From Bacillus licheniformis DSM 13 = ATCC 14580 (lineage in GTDB: Bacteria; Bacillota; Bacilli; Bacillales; Bacillaceae): 64,000 nt of DNA. This document shows, in pieces, positions 16,785 to 24,892 of this stretch. Position 1 is the first letter of the stretch. Each line of letters begins with the position of its first letter. The stretch covers positions 2,415,501 to 2,479,500 of the forward strand of contig NC_006270.3 in the NCBI RefSeq assembly GCF_000011645.1, written 5' to 3'. Under the pieces are notes generated by a model. The model ran no database searches. It worked only from the letters and a program-made list of their open reading frames with translations, and was not told the origin of the DNA. Position numbers and translations under genes: made by a program.

Positions 16785-16822
16785 ATCAAAAAAGAACCCG
16801 CTCATGGCTGAAAGGGTTCTCT
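16785..16822 (-). terminator. fur terminator
   Basis: AGAACCC (16793-16799) and GGGTTCT (16814-16820) pair, with a T run on the minus strand. Confidence 0.85.
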
Positions 16823-16832
16823 CCGGTTTAGG

Positions 16833-17282
16833 CTATTCCGATTCCTTTTGCTGACAGTCATGACAGATGCCGTGGAACGTCAGCCTGTGGTCTTTTATTT
16901 TAAATTTCCAATCCTTTTCAATGATTTCTTCCACGTCTTCAAGCAAATCTTCTTCAATTTCAACAACCGAACCGCATTCCATACAAACCAGGTGGTGATG
17001 GAAATGGGCGGCACCTTCTTTGCGGAGGTCATATCTTGACACACCGTCGCCAAAATTGATTTTATCCACTACTTTTAATTCAGTTAACAGTTCAAGAGTC
17101 CGATATACTGTCGCAAGACCAATCTCAGGAGATTTCTCTTTTACGAGGAGGTATACATCTTCTGCGCTTAAATGGTCTTCCTCATTCTCTAGCAGCACCC
17201 TTACAGTAGCCTCGCGCTGAGGGGTGAGTTTATAGCTGGAAGAATGCAGTTGCTTTTTAATCCGATCAATACGTGTTTCCAT
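16833..17282 (-). CDS. fur: Ferric uptake regulator Fur
   Basis: A 149-residue Fur-family repressor that uses Fe(II) to shut off iron-uptake genes. The winged-helix DNA-binding domain covers about 1-85, and HFHHHLVCMECG begins the metal-binding dimer domain. Two CxxC pairs (CMECG and CHDCQ) form the structural zinc site. The N-terminal sequence and the location between spoIIM and yqzK identify it as Fur rather than PerR or Zur. Its promoter is flanked by two PerR/Fur-like boxes. Confidence 0.96.
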   Translation of the reverse strand: METRIDRIKKQLHSSSYKLTPQREATVRVLLENEEDHLSAEDVYLLVKEKSPEIGLATVYRTLELLTELKVVDKINFGDGVSRYDLRKEGAAHFHHHLVCMECGSVVEIEEDLLEDVEEIIEKDWKFKIKDHRLTFHGICHDCQQKESE

Positions 17283-17317
17283 TGACTTTCCCTCCTACGC
17301 CGCATTACCTAGCTTAT

Positions 17318-17344
17318 TATAACAAAACAAGCGCAGAGAGCCAA
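17318..17344 (-). promoter_or_regulatory. fur sigma-A promoter
   Basis: On the minus strand TTGGCT (17339-17344) is followed after 17 bases by TATAAT (17318-17323), giving a strong vegetative promoter. Confidence 0.75.
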
Positions 17345-17399
17345 CTATAATCATTATAAATTGAGAAACAAAATGAATATTTTTTAATAATCATTATAA
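17345..17399. promoter_or_regulatory. Tandem PerR/Fur-type operator boxes upstream of fur
   Basis: Two 15-mers each match the TTATAATnATTATAA consensus at 14 of 15 bases (n counted as a match): CTATAATCATTATAA at 17345-17359 and TAATAATCATTATAA at 17385-17399. The first abuts the fur -35 element. PerR control of fur is known in B. subtilis; the second box is additional in this view. Confidence 0.75.
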
Positions 17400-17400
17400 A

Positions 17401-18057
17401 TTAATGCTGTTTCGGCAAGACGTACTCTGTCAGCTTTTCCATCAACACTGGCGAAAGGTATGCTTCAAAGAAAGAGGATATAAGAGACATTGCGAGAATC
17501 AGGACGAGTACAAAAGCGTAGCGGCCAAACCAATGGACAGGTGCTTCTGCAAGGCTGCGTTTAACAAAAAGCTGGCGGATGAGCCTCATCGAAAAGGCGA
17601 TGGCGCAGGTGCCCATGATCAAGTACGCCGGGATCAGCAGAATATTTTGCGGGAGCACGGAGACAAAAGACAGGAAAAAGCCGTTGATTCCCATTTGATT
17701 GACCAAAAAGCCGACTGTAAATCCGACGACGATCCCTTTTAAGAAGACCATGATAAAAATGACGGGCAGACCGATGATGGATATCCCGAGAATCCACATT
17801 AAGCCTAAATATTTCATATTATGAAGAAAGCTCTGCAAAAACATTTCCTTTGAGCTGGCTGCTTTTCCTTCGGAAAGCTGTCCAAAAAATTGATTCAAAT
17901 AGTAGAACAAATCTTCTTTTTGACCGATCGTCATGCTGTTGACGATGACCGCGCCGAAAATCACACCCATTAAGAACAGCACAGAAACAAATAAATAGAT
18001 CGACAGATGGTCCTTCATATGTTGAAAGATGAGCTCTTTGATTGTGGGCTTCCGCAT
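17401..18057 (-). CDS. spoIIM: Stage II sporulation protein M
   Basis: SpoIIM (218 residues, about five membrane helices) forms the DMP peptidoglycan-degrading machine with SpoIID and SpoIIP, which drives engulfment; SpoIIM is the mother-cell membrane anchor. The ATG at 18057 (MRKPTIKE) follows GGGAGGAA and yields the normal length; the frame continuing to 18351 is not supported by the family. A sigma-E -10 element lies upstream, in keeping with mother-cell expression. Confidence 0.96.
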   Translation of the reverse strand: MRKPTIKELIFQHMKDHLSIYLFVSVLFLMGVIFGAVIVNSMTIGQKEDLFYYLNQFFGQLSEGKAASSKEMFLQSFLHNMKYLGLMWILGISIIGLPVIFIMVFLKGIVVGFTVGFLVNQMGINGFFLSFVSVLPQNILLIPAYLIMGTCAIAFSMRLIRQLFVKRSLAEAPVHWFGRYAFVLVLILAMSLISSFFEAYLSPVLMEKLTEYVLPKQH

Positions 18058-18093
18058 GTATCTTCCTCCCAGACGTGCTTTTGATTTTAATAG

Positions 18094-18123
18094 ATTGTAT
18101 GAGAGAAAAGAGAGCCGCATGAC
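18094..18123 (-). promoter_or_regulatory. Sigma-E promoter of spoIIM
   Basis: On the minus strand CATACAAT (18094-18101) is an exact sigma-E -10. GTCATG (18118-18123), 16 bases upstream, is a weaker -35. Confidence 0.7.
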
Positions 18124-18130
18124 TTTTTTT

Positions 18131-18166
18131 AAAAAAAGACGGGCGCCCGTAAAAGGCGCCCCGTCT
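18131..18166 (-). terminator. Terminator of the PTS operon
   Basis: GACGGGCGCC (18138-18147) pairs with GGCGCCCCGTC (18155-18165) with one bulge. It is followed on the minus strand by seven T. Confidence 0.85.
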
Positions 18167-18170
18167 AAAG

Positions 18171-19517
18171 TTATGATTCCTTCCTGTTTTCCGCGGAATG
18201 CTCCCTGTCCGTATTCACAGTCTTGTTGGCAGCCATCACAAACGGCAGATAAATCATCGTTGAAATGGCGAGGCAGAGAAAGCCGACGCCGAGCGCAAGC
18301 CAGTTTCCTCCGGTCCCGAGAAACGGAATCAACGGCCCTGGCGTTGTCCACGGAACAGCGTATGCGATCGGCGGAATCAGCTGAAACTTGATGAACAAAT
18401 AGCCGATGACAGTATTGACTGCCGGAACGATAATAAAGGGAATCATGAAGATTGGATTGAGCACGACCGGAAGTCCGAAAATGACAGGTTCATTGATATT
18501 AAATATTCCCGGCCCGATCGAAAGCTTGCCGATATCTTTATAATCCCGCCGCTTTGAAGCGATGAATATCGCGATCAAAAGCCCCAGCGTCATGCCTGAT
18601 CCCCCGTAGTTCGCAAAGGCGTCATTCAGCGCCCATGTTTCAGGAAACGGAGCGTTCCATGCAGAGCCTGTTTTAGCGGCAAAACCGAGGTTTTCAAGGT
18701 TTGCTTCTGCAAAAATCGTTTCTCTGATCGCCGCAATCGTATTCGGACCGTGAATGCCGAACAGCCATAAAAAGTTGGCGACGATTCCAAGAAAAACAAC
18801 GGTGAAAATATTCGTTCCCATCTCTCTCAACGGCGCCTGCAGCACAGTATACACCAATTCATGCAGACCGTTTTTCGACAGGGACATCAGCGCAAAGCTT
18901 AATATCGCAAAACCAATCGTAATGAAGATGATCGGAAACAGCACTTTAAATGTCCGGGCGACCGCAGGCGGCACCTGCGGAGGCATATGAATTTGCAGTC
19001 GCTTGGCATTTGATAGCCTGCTGAACACTTCACCGACGATGATTCCGATGATTAAGGCGACGAACAGTCCTTGGGCGCCGAGCCATTTCGTCGTTAAAAA
19101 GCTCTCGTTTTCGATCAGGCGGTACGGTGAATAAATGATAAAATAACAGGATACAGCCGTTAATCCGGCAAGCAGTTCATCCGCTTTCATTGAGATGGCT
19201 AAATTGCGGGCGACGAGAAACACGACAAATATGGACATAATATCGAGCGACCCCCGCAGTACGGGCGTAAAGACCGACTGGTAATCAGCCAAGTTCGGAA
19301 ATATCTTTTCAAGAAATAAAATTTTGGCGATAAACCCGTCCGGAGATAAAATGGCAAAATTCAATAAAATGATAATCGATCCTGCCATAATAATCGGAAA
19401 TGATAGAATAAAAGCATCTCTGATCGCACATATATGGCGCTGTGAATTCAATTTTGCAGCAACGGGAACCAAAAACCGCTCCACGTTCCGCTCAAACTTC
19501 TCCATAAACCCGCTCAT
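18171..19517 (-). CDS. PTS lactose/cellobiose-type permease, EIIC component
   Basis: A 448-residue membrane protein of the EIIC lactose/cellobiose family with about ten helices and the conserved FGIHGPNT and INEPVIFGLPVVLNP segments. It imports a beta-glucoside or related sugar. It lies nineteen bases after the EIIB gene in one operon. No EIIA and no phospho-beta-glucosidase are encoded nearby, so the pair must borrow these from elsewhere. The substrate cannot be read from sequence. B. subtilis has different genes (ans, mle) at this position. Confidence 0.92.
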   Translation of the reverse strand: MSGFMEKFERNVERFLVPVAAKLNSQRHICAIRDAFILSFPIIMAGSIIILLNFAILSPDGFIAKILFLEKIFPNLADYQSVFTPVLRGSLDIMSIFVVFLVARNLAISMKADELLAGLTAVSCYFIIYSPYRLIENESFLTTKWLGAQGLFVALIIGIIVGEVFSRLSNAKRLQIHMPPQVPPAVARTFKVLFPIIFITIGFAILSFALMSLSKNGLHELVYTVLQAPLREMGTNIFTVVFLGIVANFLWLFGIHGPNTIAAIRETIFAEANLENLGFAAKTGSAWNAPFPETWALNDAFANYGGSGMTLGLLIAIFIASKRRDYKDIGKLSIGPGIFNINEPVIFGLPVVLNPIFMIPFIIVPAVNTVIGYLFIKFQLIPPIAYAVPWTTPGPLIPFLGTGGNWLALGVGFLCLAISTMIYLPFVMAANKTVNTDREHSAENRKES

Positions 19518-19536
19518 CCCTATCTCCCCTCCTTTT

Positions 19537-19836
19537 TTATTTCATCAGCTGCAGCGCTTTTTGCAGCACAGCTTCGCCGTTCATGGTGCCGTAGTCTCGC
19601 ATGTCGATCACCTGGACCGGCGTGTCTCCTGCGCTCGCCTCAACCTGTGACTTTTGGTACCTGACTTGCGGCCCCAACAATACGACGTCCGCGCTTGACG
19701 CGGCAGTCCCCGCTTCGGATACAGGCAGAGCAATGATGTCGACCTCTTCGTTCAGCGCCTCTGCATGCTTTTTCATTCTGCTGACAAGCAGGCTCGTTGA
19801 CATGCCGGCCGCACAAACCAATAAAATTTTCTTCAT
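19537..19836 (-). CDS. PTS lactose/cellobiose-type EIIB component
   Basis: A 99-residue EIIB with the phosphocysteine loop LLVCAAGMSTSLL (Cys8) directly after the first strand. It passes phosphate from EIIA to the incoming sugar. The ATG at 19836 lies ten bases after AAAGGGGG; an upstream in-frame TTG at 19842 is the alternative. It is the first gene of the operon, with a cre-like site about 50 bases upstream. Confidence 0.92.
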   Translation of the reverse strand: MKKILLVCAAGMSTSLLVSRMKKHAEALNEEVDIIALPVSEAGTAASSADVVLLGPQVRYQKSQVEASAGDTPVQVIDMRDYGTMNGEAVLQKALQLMK

Positions 19837-19879
19837 TATCAATTGACCCCCTTTGGATTCATCTTTTCCTCCGCCGCAA

Positions 19880-19893
19880 AGAAAACGCTTTCA
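19880..19893. promoter_or_regulatory. CcpA cre-like site upstream of the PTS operon
   Basis: On the minus strand TGAAAGCGTTTTCT matches the catabolite-responsive element except at the last position. The location ahead of a sugar PTS operon makes glucose repression plausible. Confidence 0.6.
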
Positions 19894-19980
19894 TTATGAT
19901 GCGGAGAAACATTTCAACCTGGTCTTTTATCCTATGATCGAGATAGACAACTGTTTCATAAAAATCAATATTTTTATAGC

Positions 19981-20027
19981 TGTTTCAAACGGCTCGTTTA
20001 GTCAACCTCAACAAACGCCTTGAAACA
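19981..20027. repeat. Two-tier inverted repeat between the PTS operon and pucI
   Basis: Outer arms TGTTTCAA (19981-19988) and TTGAAACA (20020-20027) enclose inner arms CGTTT (19995-19999) and AAACG (20013-20017). The symmetric layout in a divergent promoter region suggests an operator for a dimeric or tetrameric regulator. The rest of 19843-20100 holds no gene. Confidence 0.5.
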
Positions 20028-20100
20028 TTTGTTTAGTTTATCTAATGAATTTTTCAGGATAATGAGTTATATTTTTCCTTAAAAAATCCGGAGGGATTAC

Positions 20101-21575
20101 ATGAAACCTGTCCATCAAGAAAAAATTCAAACAGACCTCACGCTCTCAAACAGCGACTTGCAGCCTCTGAAGCCGGAGGAACGCACATGGAAAGCGGTTA
20201 ATTTCGCATCGATCTGGATGGGCTGCATCCATAACATCCCGACTTATGCAACGGTTGGCGGACTGATTGCGATCGGACTTTCTCCGTGGCAAGTGCTTGG
20301 GATTATCGCCGTCGCTTCGATTGTTCTCTACGCGGCCCTCGCGTTGAATGGACATGCCGGCGCAAAATACGGCGTGCCTTTTCCAGTATTAATTAGGTCT
20401 TCTTTCGGGATCTACGGGGCTAATATACCGGCGCTCCTCAGAGGTTTCGTAGCGATTATGTGGTTCGGCATTCAAGCGTTTGCGGGAAGCACGGCGATCA
20501 ACATCCTGATCTTAAACGTATGGAGCGGCTGGAAAGACATCGGCGGCGACTGGAACTTATTTGGTTTGCATTTACCGGGTCTTTTGTCATTTGTTTTCTT
20601 TTGGGGGATTCATCTTCTCGTCCTCCATCACGGAATGGAGTCGATTAGAAGGTTTGAAGTCTGGGCCGGCCCGCTCGTTTATCTCGTCTTTGGCGGGATG
20701 GTGTGGTGGGCGGTCGATATTGCAGGGGGGCTCGGTCCGATTTATTCGCAGCCGGGAAAATTTCAGACATTCAGCGAATTAATTTGGCCATTTCTTGCCG
20801 GTGTGACGGGGATTATCGGCATTTGGGCGACGCTCATTTTGAACATTCCCGATTTTACGAGGTTTGCAGCCTCCCAAAAAGAACAAATCAGAGGACAGTT
20901 TTACGGTTTGCCGGGCACATTCGTTCTGCAAGCATCACCGTCACCTCCGGCTCACAGGCTGCCTTCGGGGAGCCGATTTGGGACGTGGTCGATATTCTCG
21001 CCCATTTTGACAATCCGTACGTGATCGCTCTTTCGGTCATTACGCTTTGCATCGCCGCCATTTCGGTAAACGTTGCGGCAAATATTGTCTCGCCTGCCTA
21101 TGATCTGGCCAATTTTTTGCCGAAATACATCGATTTCAAGCGAGGCAGCTATTTGACAGCAGTTTTGGCCCTGTTCACTTTTCCATGGAAGCTGATGGAG
21201 AATGAAGCGAGTGTGTTTTCGTTTCTCGGCACGATCGGCGGAATATTGGGCCCGGTCGCAGGCGTTATGCTCGCCGATTATTTCATCATCCGGAAGCGCA
21301 CCCTCTGCCTCGAAGATCTCTATTCCGCAAAAGGACAGTATATGTATTATAAAGGCTATAATTACAGGGCTTTTGCTGCGGTAGCTCTCGGAGCGCTTAT
21401 ATCTCTCATCGGCTCTTACATCCCCGCCATGAAGCCGCTTTATGACATCTCCTGGTTTTCGGGCGTGCTGATCGCTGCCTTCGCCTATATCTTTTTAATG
21501 CGCATCCATCCGCCGGCTGCCATTTCAAATGAAACGGCTCAATACGAAGGCGGCGGAAGAAAAATAAGCGGGTAA
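20101..21575 (+). pseudogene. pucI: Allantoin permease pucI, disrupted by a frameshift
   Basis: The frame from 20101 encodes about 276 residues of an NCS1-family permease very close to B. subtilis PucI, then loses similarity just after GLPGTFVL. The rest of the protein (SITVTSGSQ onward to 21575) continues in another frame. Relative to PucI about four residues are missing at the break near 20929, which fits a deletion of about 10 bp. Both halves are otherwise intact (about twelve helices in total), so the lesion is recent or a sequencing error. As read, the gene cannot make a full permease. GGAGGG precedes the start. No other purine-catabolism genes are nearby. Confidence 0.85.
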
Positions 21576-21581
21576 TATCGA

Positions 21582-21620
21582 AAAAGGATTTTTCGCTAGT
21601 GAAAAATGCCTTTTCTTCTT
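21582..21620 (+). terminator. pucI terminator
   Basis: AAAAGG-TTTTTC and GAAAAA-CCTTTT pair around GCTAGT, followed by TCTTCTT. Confidence 0.7.
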
Positions 21621-21791
21621 ACCTCTTTTTTTCAAAGGCAGCTTATGATAGACTCATATTATCAAAAATTTTCCACTGGTCGATGGAGAGCAATGATGCA
21701 AACGGGCGCCGAGTTCGACGGACAGGCCTTTTGGATCACGTCGCCTGCGGTGGCAACATTTCATGAAAAACACCTGCGGGAGGAATACTTT

Positions 21792-22352
21792 ATGAATCCG
21801 ATACTGCTCGATTTTCCGGACAGCTTCGAAACAGAGCGCCTGCTGATCAGAGCACCGCGCGCCGGTGACGGCAAGGCAGTATATGATGCTATTGCAGCTT
21901 CGTTTTCAGAACTAAAGCCGTGGATGCCGTTTGCAAGGGAGATCCCCGAGGAAGAGCGTGTAGAAATCAACGTCAGGCGGGCACAGGCCGATTTTATTTT
22001 GCGCAACGATTTGCGGATGCATATTTTCCATAAAGAAACGGGAAAATTCGTCGGCAGCACCGGTCTTCACCGCATGGACTGGAAAGCGAAACGGTTTGAA
22101 ATCGGCTATTGGCGCAGTTCCGAATTTTCCGGACAAGGGTACATGACAGAAGCGCTTAACGGTCTCATTGATTTCGCGAGAAGACACGTCAGAGCCAAGC
22201 GGCTTGAGATATGTTGTGACAGCATGAACACGAAAAGCAGAAAAATGGCGGAGCGCCTCGGTTTCGAGCTTGAAGCCGTTTTACAAAGCGATGACCTTTC
22301 GAACGATTTGAGCGAATATCGGGACACATGCATTTATTCGCGCATCTTCTAA
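21792..22352 (+). CDS. GNAT acetyltransferase of the RimJ/RimL type
   Basis: This 186-residue protein has the Acetyltransf_3 fold. ETERLLIRAP begins the domain, EIGYWRSSEFSGQGYMTEAL is the acetyl-CoA loop, and NTKSRKMAERLGFELEA is the C-terminal motif. The family acetylates protein N-termini or small amines; the substrate here is unknown. The ATG at 21792 follows GGGAGG at eight bases. The open frame back to 21606 is not family-like. The region 21620-21790 is probably promoter and leader. Confidence 0.88.
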   Translation: MNPILLDFPDSFETERLLIRAPRAGDGKAVYDAIAASFSELKPWMPFAREIPEEERVEINVRRAQADFILRNDLRMHIFHKETGKFVGSTGLHRMDWKAKRFEIGYWRSSEFSGQGYMTEALNGLIDFARRHVRAKRLEICCDSMNTKSRKMAERLGFELEAVLQSDDLSNDLSEYRDTCIYSRIF

Positions 22353-22560
22353 AAAAAGAACCCTTATGATCTTCATGAAGCAAATCATAAGGGTTCTTTC
22401 GTTTATGTTTCATATGCAGCTTTGCAAGCTCTTCCCGCCTGCTTTTCGTTTTTCTGACGTGCGTGCCGAAGTCCGGCGCCTTGCCTCTTGATGCGGCGGC
22501 ATCTCTGCCTGTGTTTCTCAACATGTGCTCGCGCTTTTTCCTTGCCTTGCTTTTGGCCAT
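22189..22560 (-). CDS. Small basic YqkK-like protein; reading frame passes through its own terminator
   Basis: About 70 residues starting MAKSKARKKREH are very basic and look like a genuine protein, resembling the short YqkK-type proteins of Bacillus. The ATG at 22560 follows GGAGAG at a spacing of nine. The frame has no stop before the strong hairpin at 22355-22399; it continues antisense into the acetyltransferase gene and only stops at 22189. If transcription ends at the hairpin, the message would lack a stop codon. A missed indel or a lost stop is also possible. Function unknown. Confidence 0.55.
   Translation of the reverse strand: MAKSKARKKREHMLRNTGRDAAASRGKAPDFGTHVRKTKSRREELAKLHMKHKRKNPYDLLHEDHKGSFFRRCANKCMCPDIRSNRSKGHRFVKRLQARNRGAPPFFCFSCSCCHNISQAAWL
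22351..22402. terminator. Bidirectional terminator between the acetyltransferase and the YqkK-like gene
   Basis: A perfect 16-bp stem (22355-22370 with 22384-22399) has seven T after it on the minus strand and TTTCGTTT on the plus strand. Confidence 0.92.
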
Positions 22561-22624
22561 GTTCCCCACTCTCCTGTCAAATTTTTACCTCACTATTATA
22601 GAAAGGCGGGGTTCTAAACGCAAG

Positions 22625-23077
22625 TCATACGGTTTCTTCCGTTCTGACCATATCCACATGCGGAATGCCGTCCTCCATATAGACGTCTGAGATTGCTTTA
22701 AATCCGAAGGAGCCGTAAAAGGAACGCAAATGATTCTGGGCGCTGATCTTGACCTTTGTCTCTTCCCACTCGCCTTCCAAAAAGCGGATCGCTTTATCAA
22801 GAAGCGCCTGCGCATATCCCTTTCCCCTGTCTTCTTTGCGGACGATCACCCGGCCGATTGATGCCTCGGGGTATGCTGTGCCGCTCGGGAACAGCCTGCA
22901 ATACGCAGCGATCTCTCCTTCTTGGCTCAGAAATAAATGGTGCGCCCGCTCATCCAAGTGATCAAGCTCGTGATACGGACAGTTTTGTTCAACGATAAAG
23001 ACGTCTATTCTGAGCTTGATGATGCGATACAACTCTTCCTTCGACAATTCCTCATACGATTTTAGTTTCCACTCCAT
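22625..23077 (-). CDS. ElaA-type GNAT acetyltransferase
   Basis: A 150-residue single-domain acetyltransferase of the ElaA group. RIDVFIVEQNCPYHELDHLD is the family N-terminal motif, and IGRVIVRKEDRGKGYAQALL is the acetyl-CoA loop. The substrate is unknown. It lies twenty-one bases after the EndoQ gene and is probably cotranscribed with nudF and endoQ. Confidence 0.88.
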   Translation of the reverse strand: MEWKLKSYEELSKEELYRIIKLRIDVFIVEQNCPYHELDHLDERAHHLFLSQEGEIAAYCRLFPSGTAYPEASIGRVIVRKEDRGKGYAQALLDKAIRFLEGEWEETKVKISAQNHLRSFYGSFGFKAISDVYMEDGIPHVDMVRTEETV

Positions 23078-23098
23078 CCCTGTTCTCTAAAGCCCCCT

Positions 23099-24262
23099 TT
23101 AGCTCTGCACTTTTCCATAGGTTCCGCCGCCTCCGGCTTTCAGCTCTAAATCCCCGTTCCTTGCTTTGATCACGAGCTCTGCCGTCTGCGGACGAATGGT
23201 TTCTTTTAGATCGCCTTCTTTTACACGGTGAAGTATATTCATTTCAGTGCCGAAAGCCTCTTTCAGCTTCTGAATCGTTTTCGGGCCGATGCCGGGGATC
23301 AGCTGCAGCGGAACCTGGTGAACGTACGGCGGGCGCTTGACCGGGCTTTCATCCTGATCATAAAGCTCCATTAGACGCGTGCTGACGCCTTTTGTAAACT
23401 TTCGGCTGCCGCACGCTTTGCACAACGTTTCATCTGCCTCCTGCAGACGGCCGCATGTTTCACAAGCGGTTTGAAAATATTTGCCCAGCTGCGGATTCAT
23501 CCCGTAATTCGCGGCAATGCTACGCCCCTCTTGTCCTTTTAAAGCAAGCGAAAACTCTTGAAAGCTGGCATGTTTGATGTGCAGCTTATTATACTCCCTG
23601 CCGATTTTTCCAAGAGAATGGGCGTCCGAATTGGTCAAAAATGCATAAGGATTCAGTTCGGATACGTGTGAAGCCATATCGGTGTCGCTGCTCAGCCCGA
23701 GTTCAACCGCATCAATCATCCTCGGGTCAAACACTTCTTTCAGCGAAAATTCGACTCCTTTTCCGTACAGGCTCTTGTGCGGCGTAAAAATGTGCGCGGG
23801 AATGAACAGGCCGCCGAGCTCTTTCACCTTCCGCTGAAGACCGATGCCCGTCTCATAGATGCGCTGGGAGCTCAGGTGGATATTCGTCACCCTTTCTGAG
23901 AGCCAGCCGGAAAACTGCTTCATTGCGGAGATCGACGGCATAAAGGCAAGCACATGAATCGGGCCGCGGCATCTGTCATCATTGATTTCCAATTCAGACC
24001 CGCATAAAAGCACGGTATCTTTATACTTGATTCCGCCGTCTTCAAGCTCTGTATAACGCCCTGAAGACACCCCTTTTTCAATTTCGGCCAGCACCTCGGG
24101 TGAATGACAATCTATAATGCCGATCAGTTCCATCCCTTTATGTTCGCTTGCTTCAATCAAAATTTCGTCGAGCGTTAGCGTTCTGGCAGCCGTTATCTTA
24201 ACGGGCCGGCCTGATTCCGTCCGCCCGATATGGATATGCATGTCTGCGAATATTTCTTTCAT
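23099..24262 (-). CDS. Endonuclease Q family (PHP domain) DNA-repair nuclease
   Basis: The 387-residue protein has a PHP metal-dependent phosphoesterase domain (His9 and His11 in DMHIHIG, Glu90, His103, His157 and Asp213/His215 in NSDAH). A zinc finger (Cys267, 270, 281, 284) and a C-terminal helix-hairpin-helix (IPGIGPKTIQKL, about 334-345) follow. This order is that of EndoQ, which cuts 5' of deaminated bases and abasic sites. EndoQ is known from Thermococcales and a few bacteria, including some Bacillus. The start overlaps the nudF stop by four bases, so repair and nucleotide-pool functions are cotranscribed. B. subtilis 168 lacks it at this locus. Confidence 0.85.
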   Translation of the reverse strand: MKEIFADMHIHIGRTESGRPVKITAARTLTLDEILIEASEHKGMELIGIIDCHSPEVLAEIEKGVSSGRYTELEDGGIKYKDTVLLCGSELEINDDRCRGPIHVLAFMPSISAMKQFSGWLSERVTNIHLSSQRIYETGIGLQRKVKELGGLFIPAHIFTPHKSLYGKGVEFSLKEVFDPRMIDAVELGLSSDTDMASHVSELNPYAFLTNSDAHSLGKIGREYNKLHIKHASFQEFSLALKGQEGRSIAANYGMNPQLGKYFQTACETCGRLQEADETLCKACGSRKFTKGVSTRLMELYDQDESPVKRPPYVHQVPLQLIPGIGPKTIQKLKEAFGTEMNILHRVKEGDLKETIRPQTAELVIKARNGDLELKAGGGGTYGKVQS

Positions 24263-24825
24263 TTTTTTGCTTGCAGGGCCTTTCTCAGCTCCAGATACTG
24301 CACGGCATAAGCCGTTTTCGCATCATAGATGTCCTGAGTTTCCATCAGTTTCAGCGCGCCTGAAAGCGGCACCTCCAGTACTTCAACAAATTCGTCTTCA
24401 TCAAGTTCGCGCTTTTCTTCAAGCGGCGTCAGCTCTTCAGCCAGGTACAGATGCACCAGTTCGTCCGCAAAGCCCGGCGATGTGTAAAAAGCGGTGATTT
24501 TCTCAAGCTTCGCCGCCGTGTATCCCGTCTCTTCCTCAAGCTCCCGCAGCGCGGTATATTCGGGTTTCTCCCCTTTTTCAAGCTTGCCCGCCGGTATTTC
24601 AACGATCGTCCGTTCAAGCGCTTTTCTGTACTGCTTAACTAAGATGATGTTTTCTTCATCAGTTAAAGCAAGCACCGCTACAGCGCCCGGATGCTTCACG
24701 ATTTCGCGCTTTCCCGTTTTACCGTTCGGCAGTTCGACATCTTCAAGATAAAGATCGATCACCTTGCCTGAAAAAAGCTTTTCCTTTGATATGGTTTTCT
24801 CCTCTAAATGCTTCAGTTTGATCAT
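24259..24825 (-). CDS. nudF: ADP-ribose pyrophosphatase
   Basis: NudF (188 residues) hydrolyses ADP-ribose to AMP and ribose-5-phosphate. The Nudix box runs from Gly80 through RELEEETGY (94-102), with the glutamates that hold magnesium. Upstream residues VKQYRKALERTIVEIPAG are typical of ADPRase. It overlaps the EndoQ start (ATGA) and is divergent from mciZ, as in B. subtilis. Confidence 0.95.
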   Translation of the reverse strand: MIKLKHLEEKTISKEKLFSGKVIDLYLEDVELPNGKTGKREIVKHPGAVAVLALTDEENIILVKQYRKALERTIVEIPAGKLEKGEKPEYTALRELEEETGYTAAKLEKITAFYTSPGFADELVHLYLAEELTPLEEKRELDEDEFVEVLEVPLSGALKLMETQDIYDAKTAYAVQYLELRKALQAKK

Positions 24826-24854
24826 CTCCTAAGTTCTGCTCTGGCTTTAGATCC

Positions 24855-24862
24855 CATACATT
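24855..24862 (+). promoter_or_regulatory. Possible sigma-E -10 element of mciZ
   Basis: CATACATT, about 30 bases before the ATG, resembles the sigma-E -10; mciZ is sigma-E dependent in B. subtilis. No clear -35 was found. Confidence 0.45.
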
Positions 24863-24892
24863 TTATCATACACCATGAAAGGGGGACGCGCC

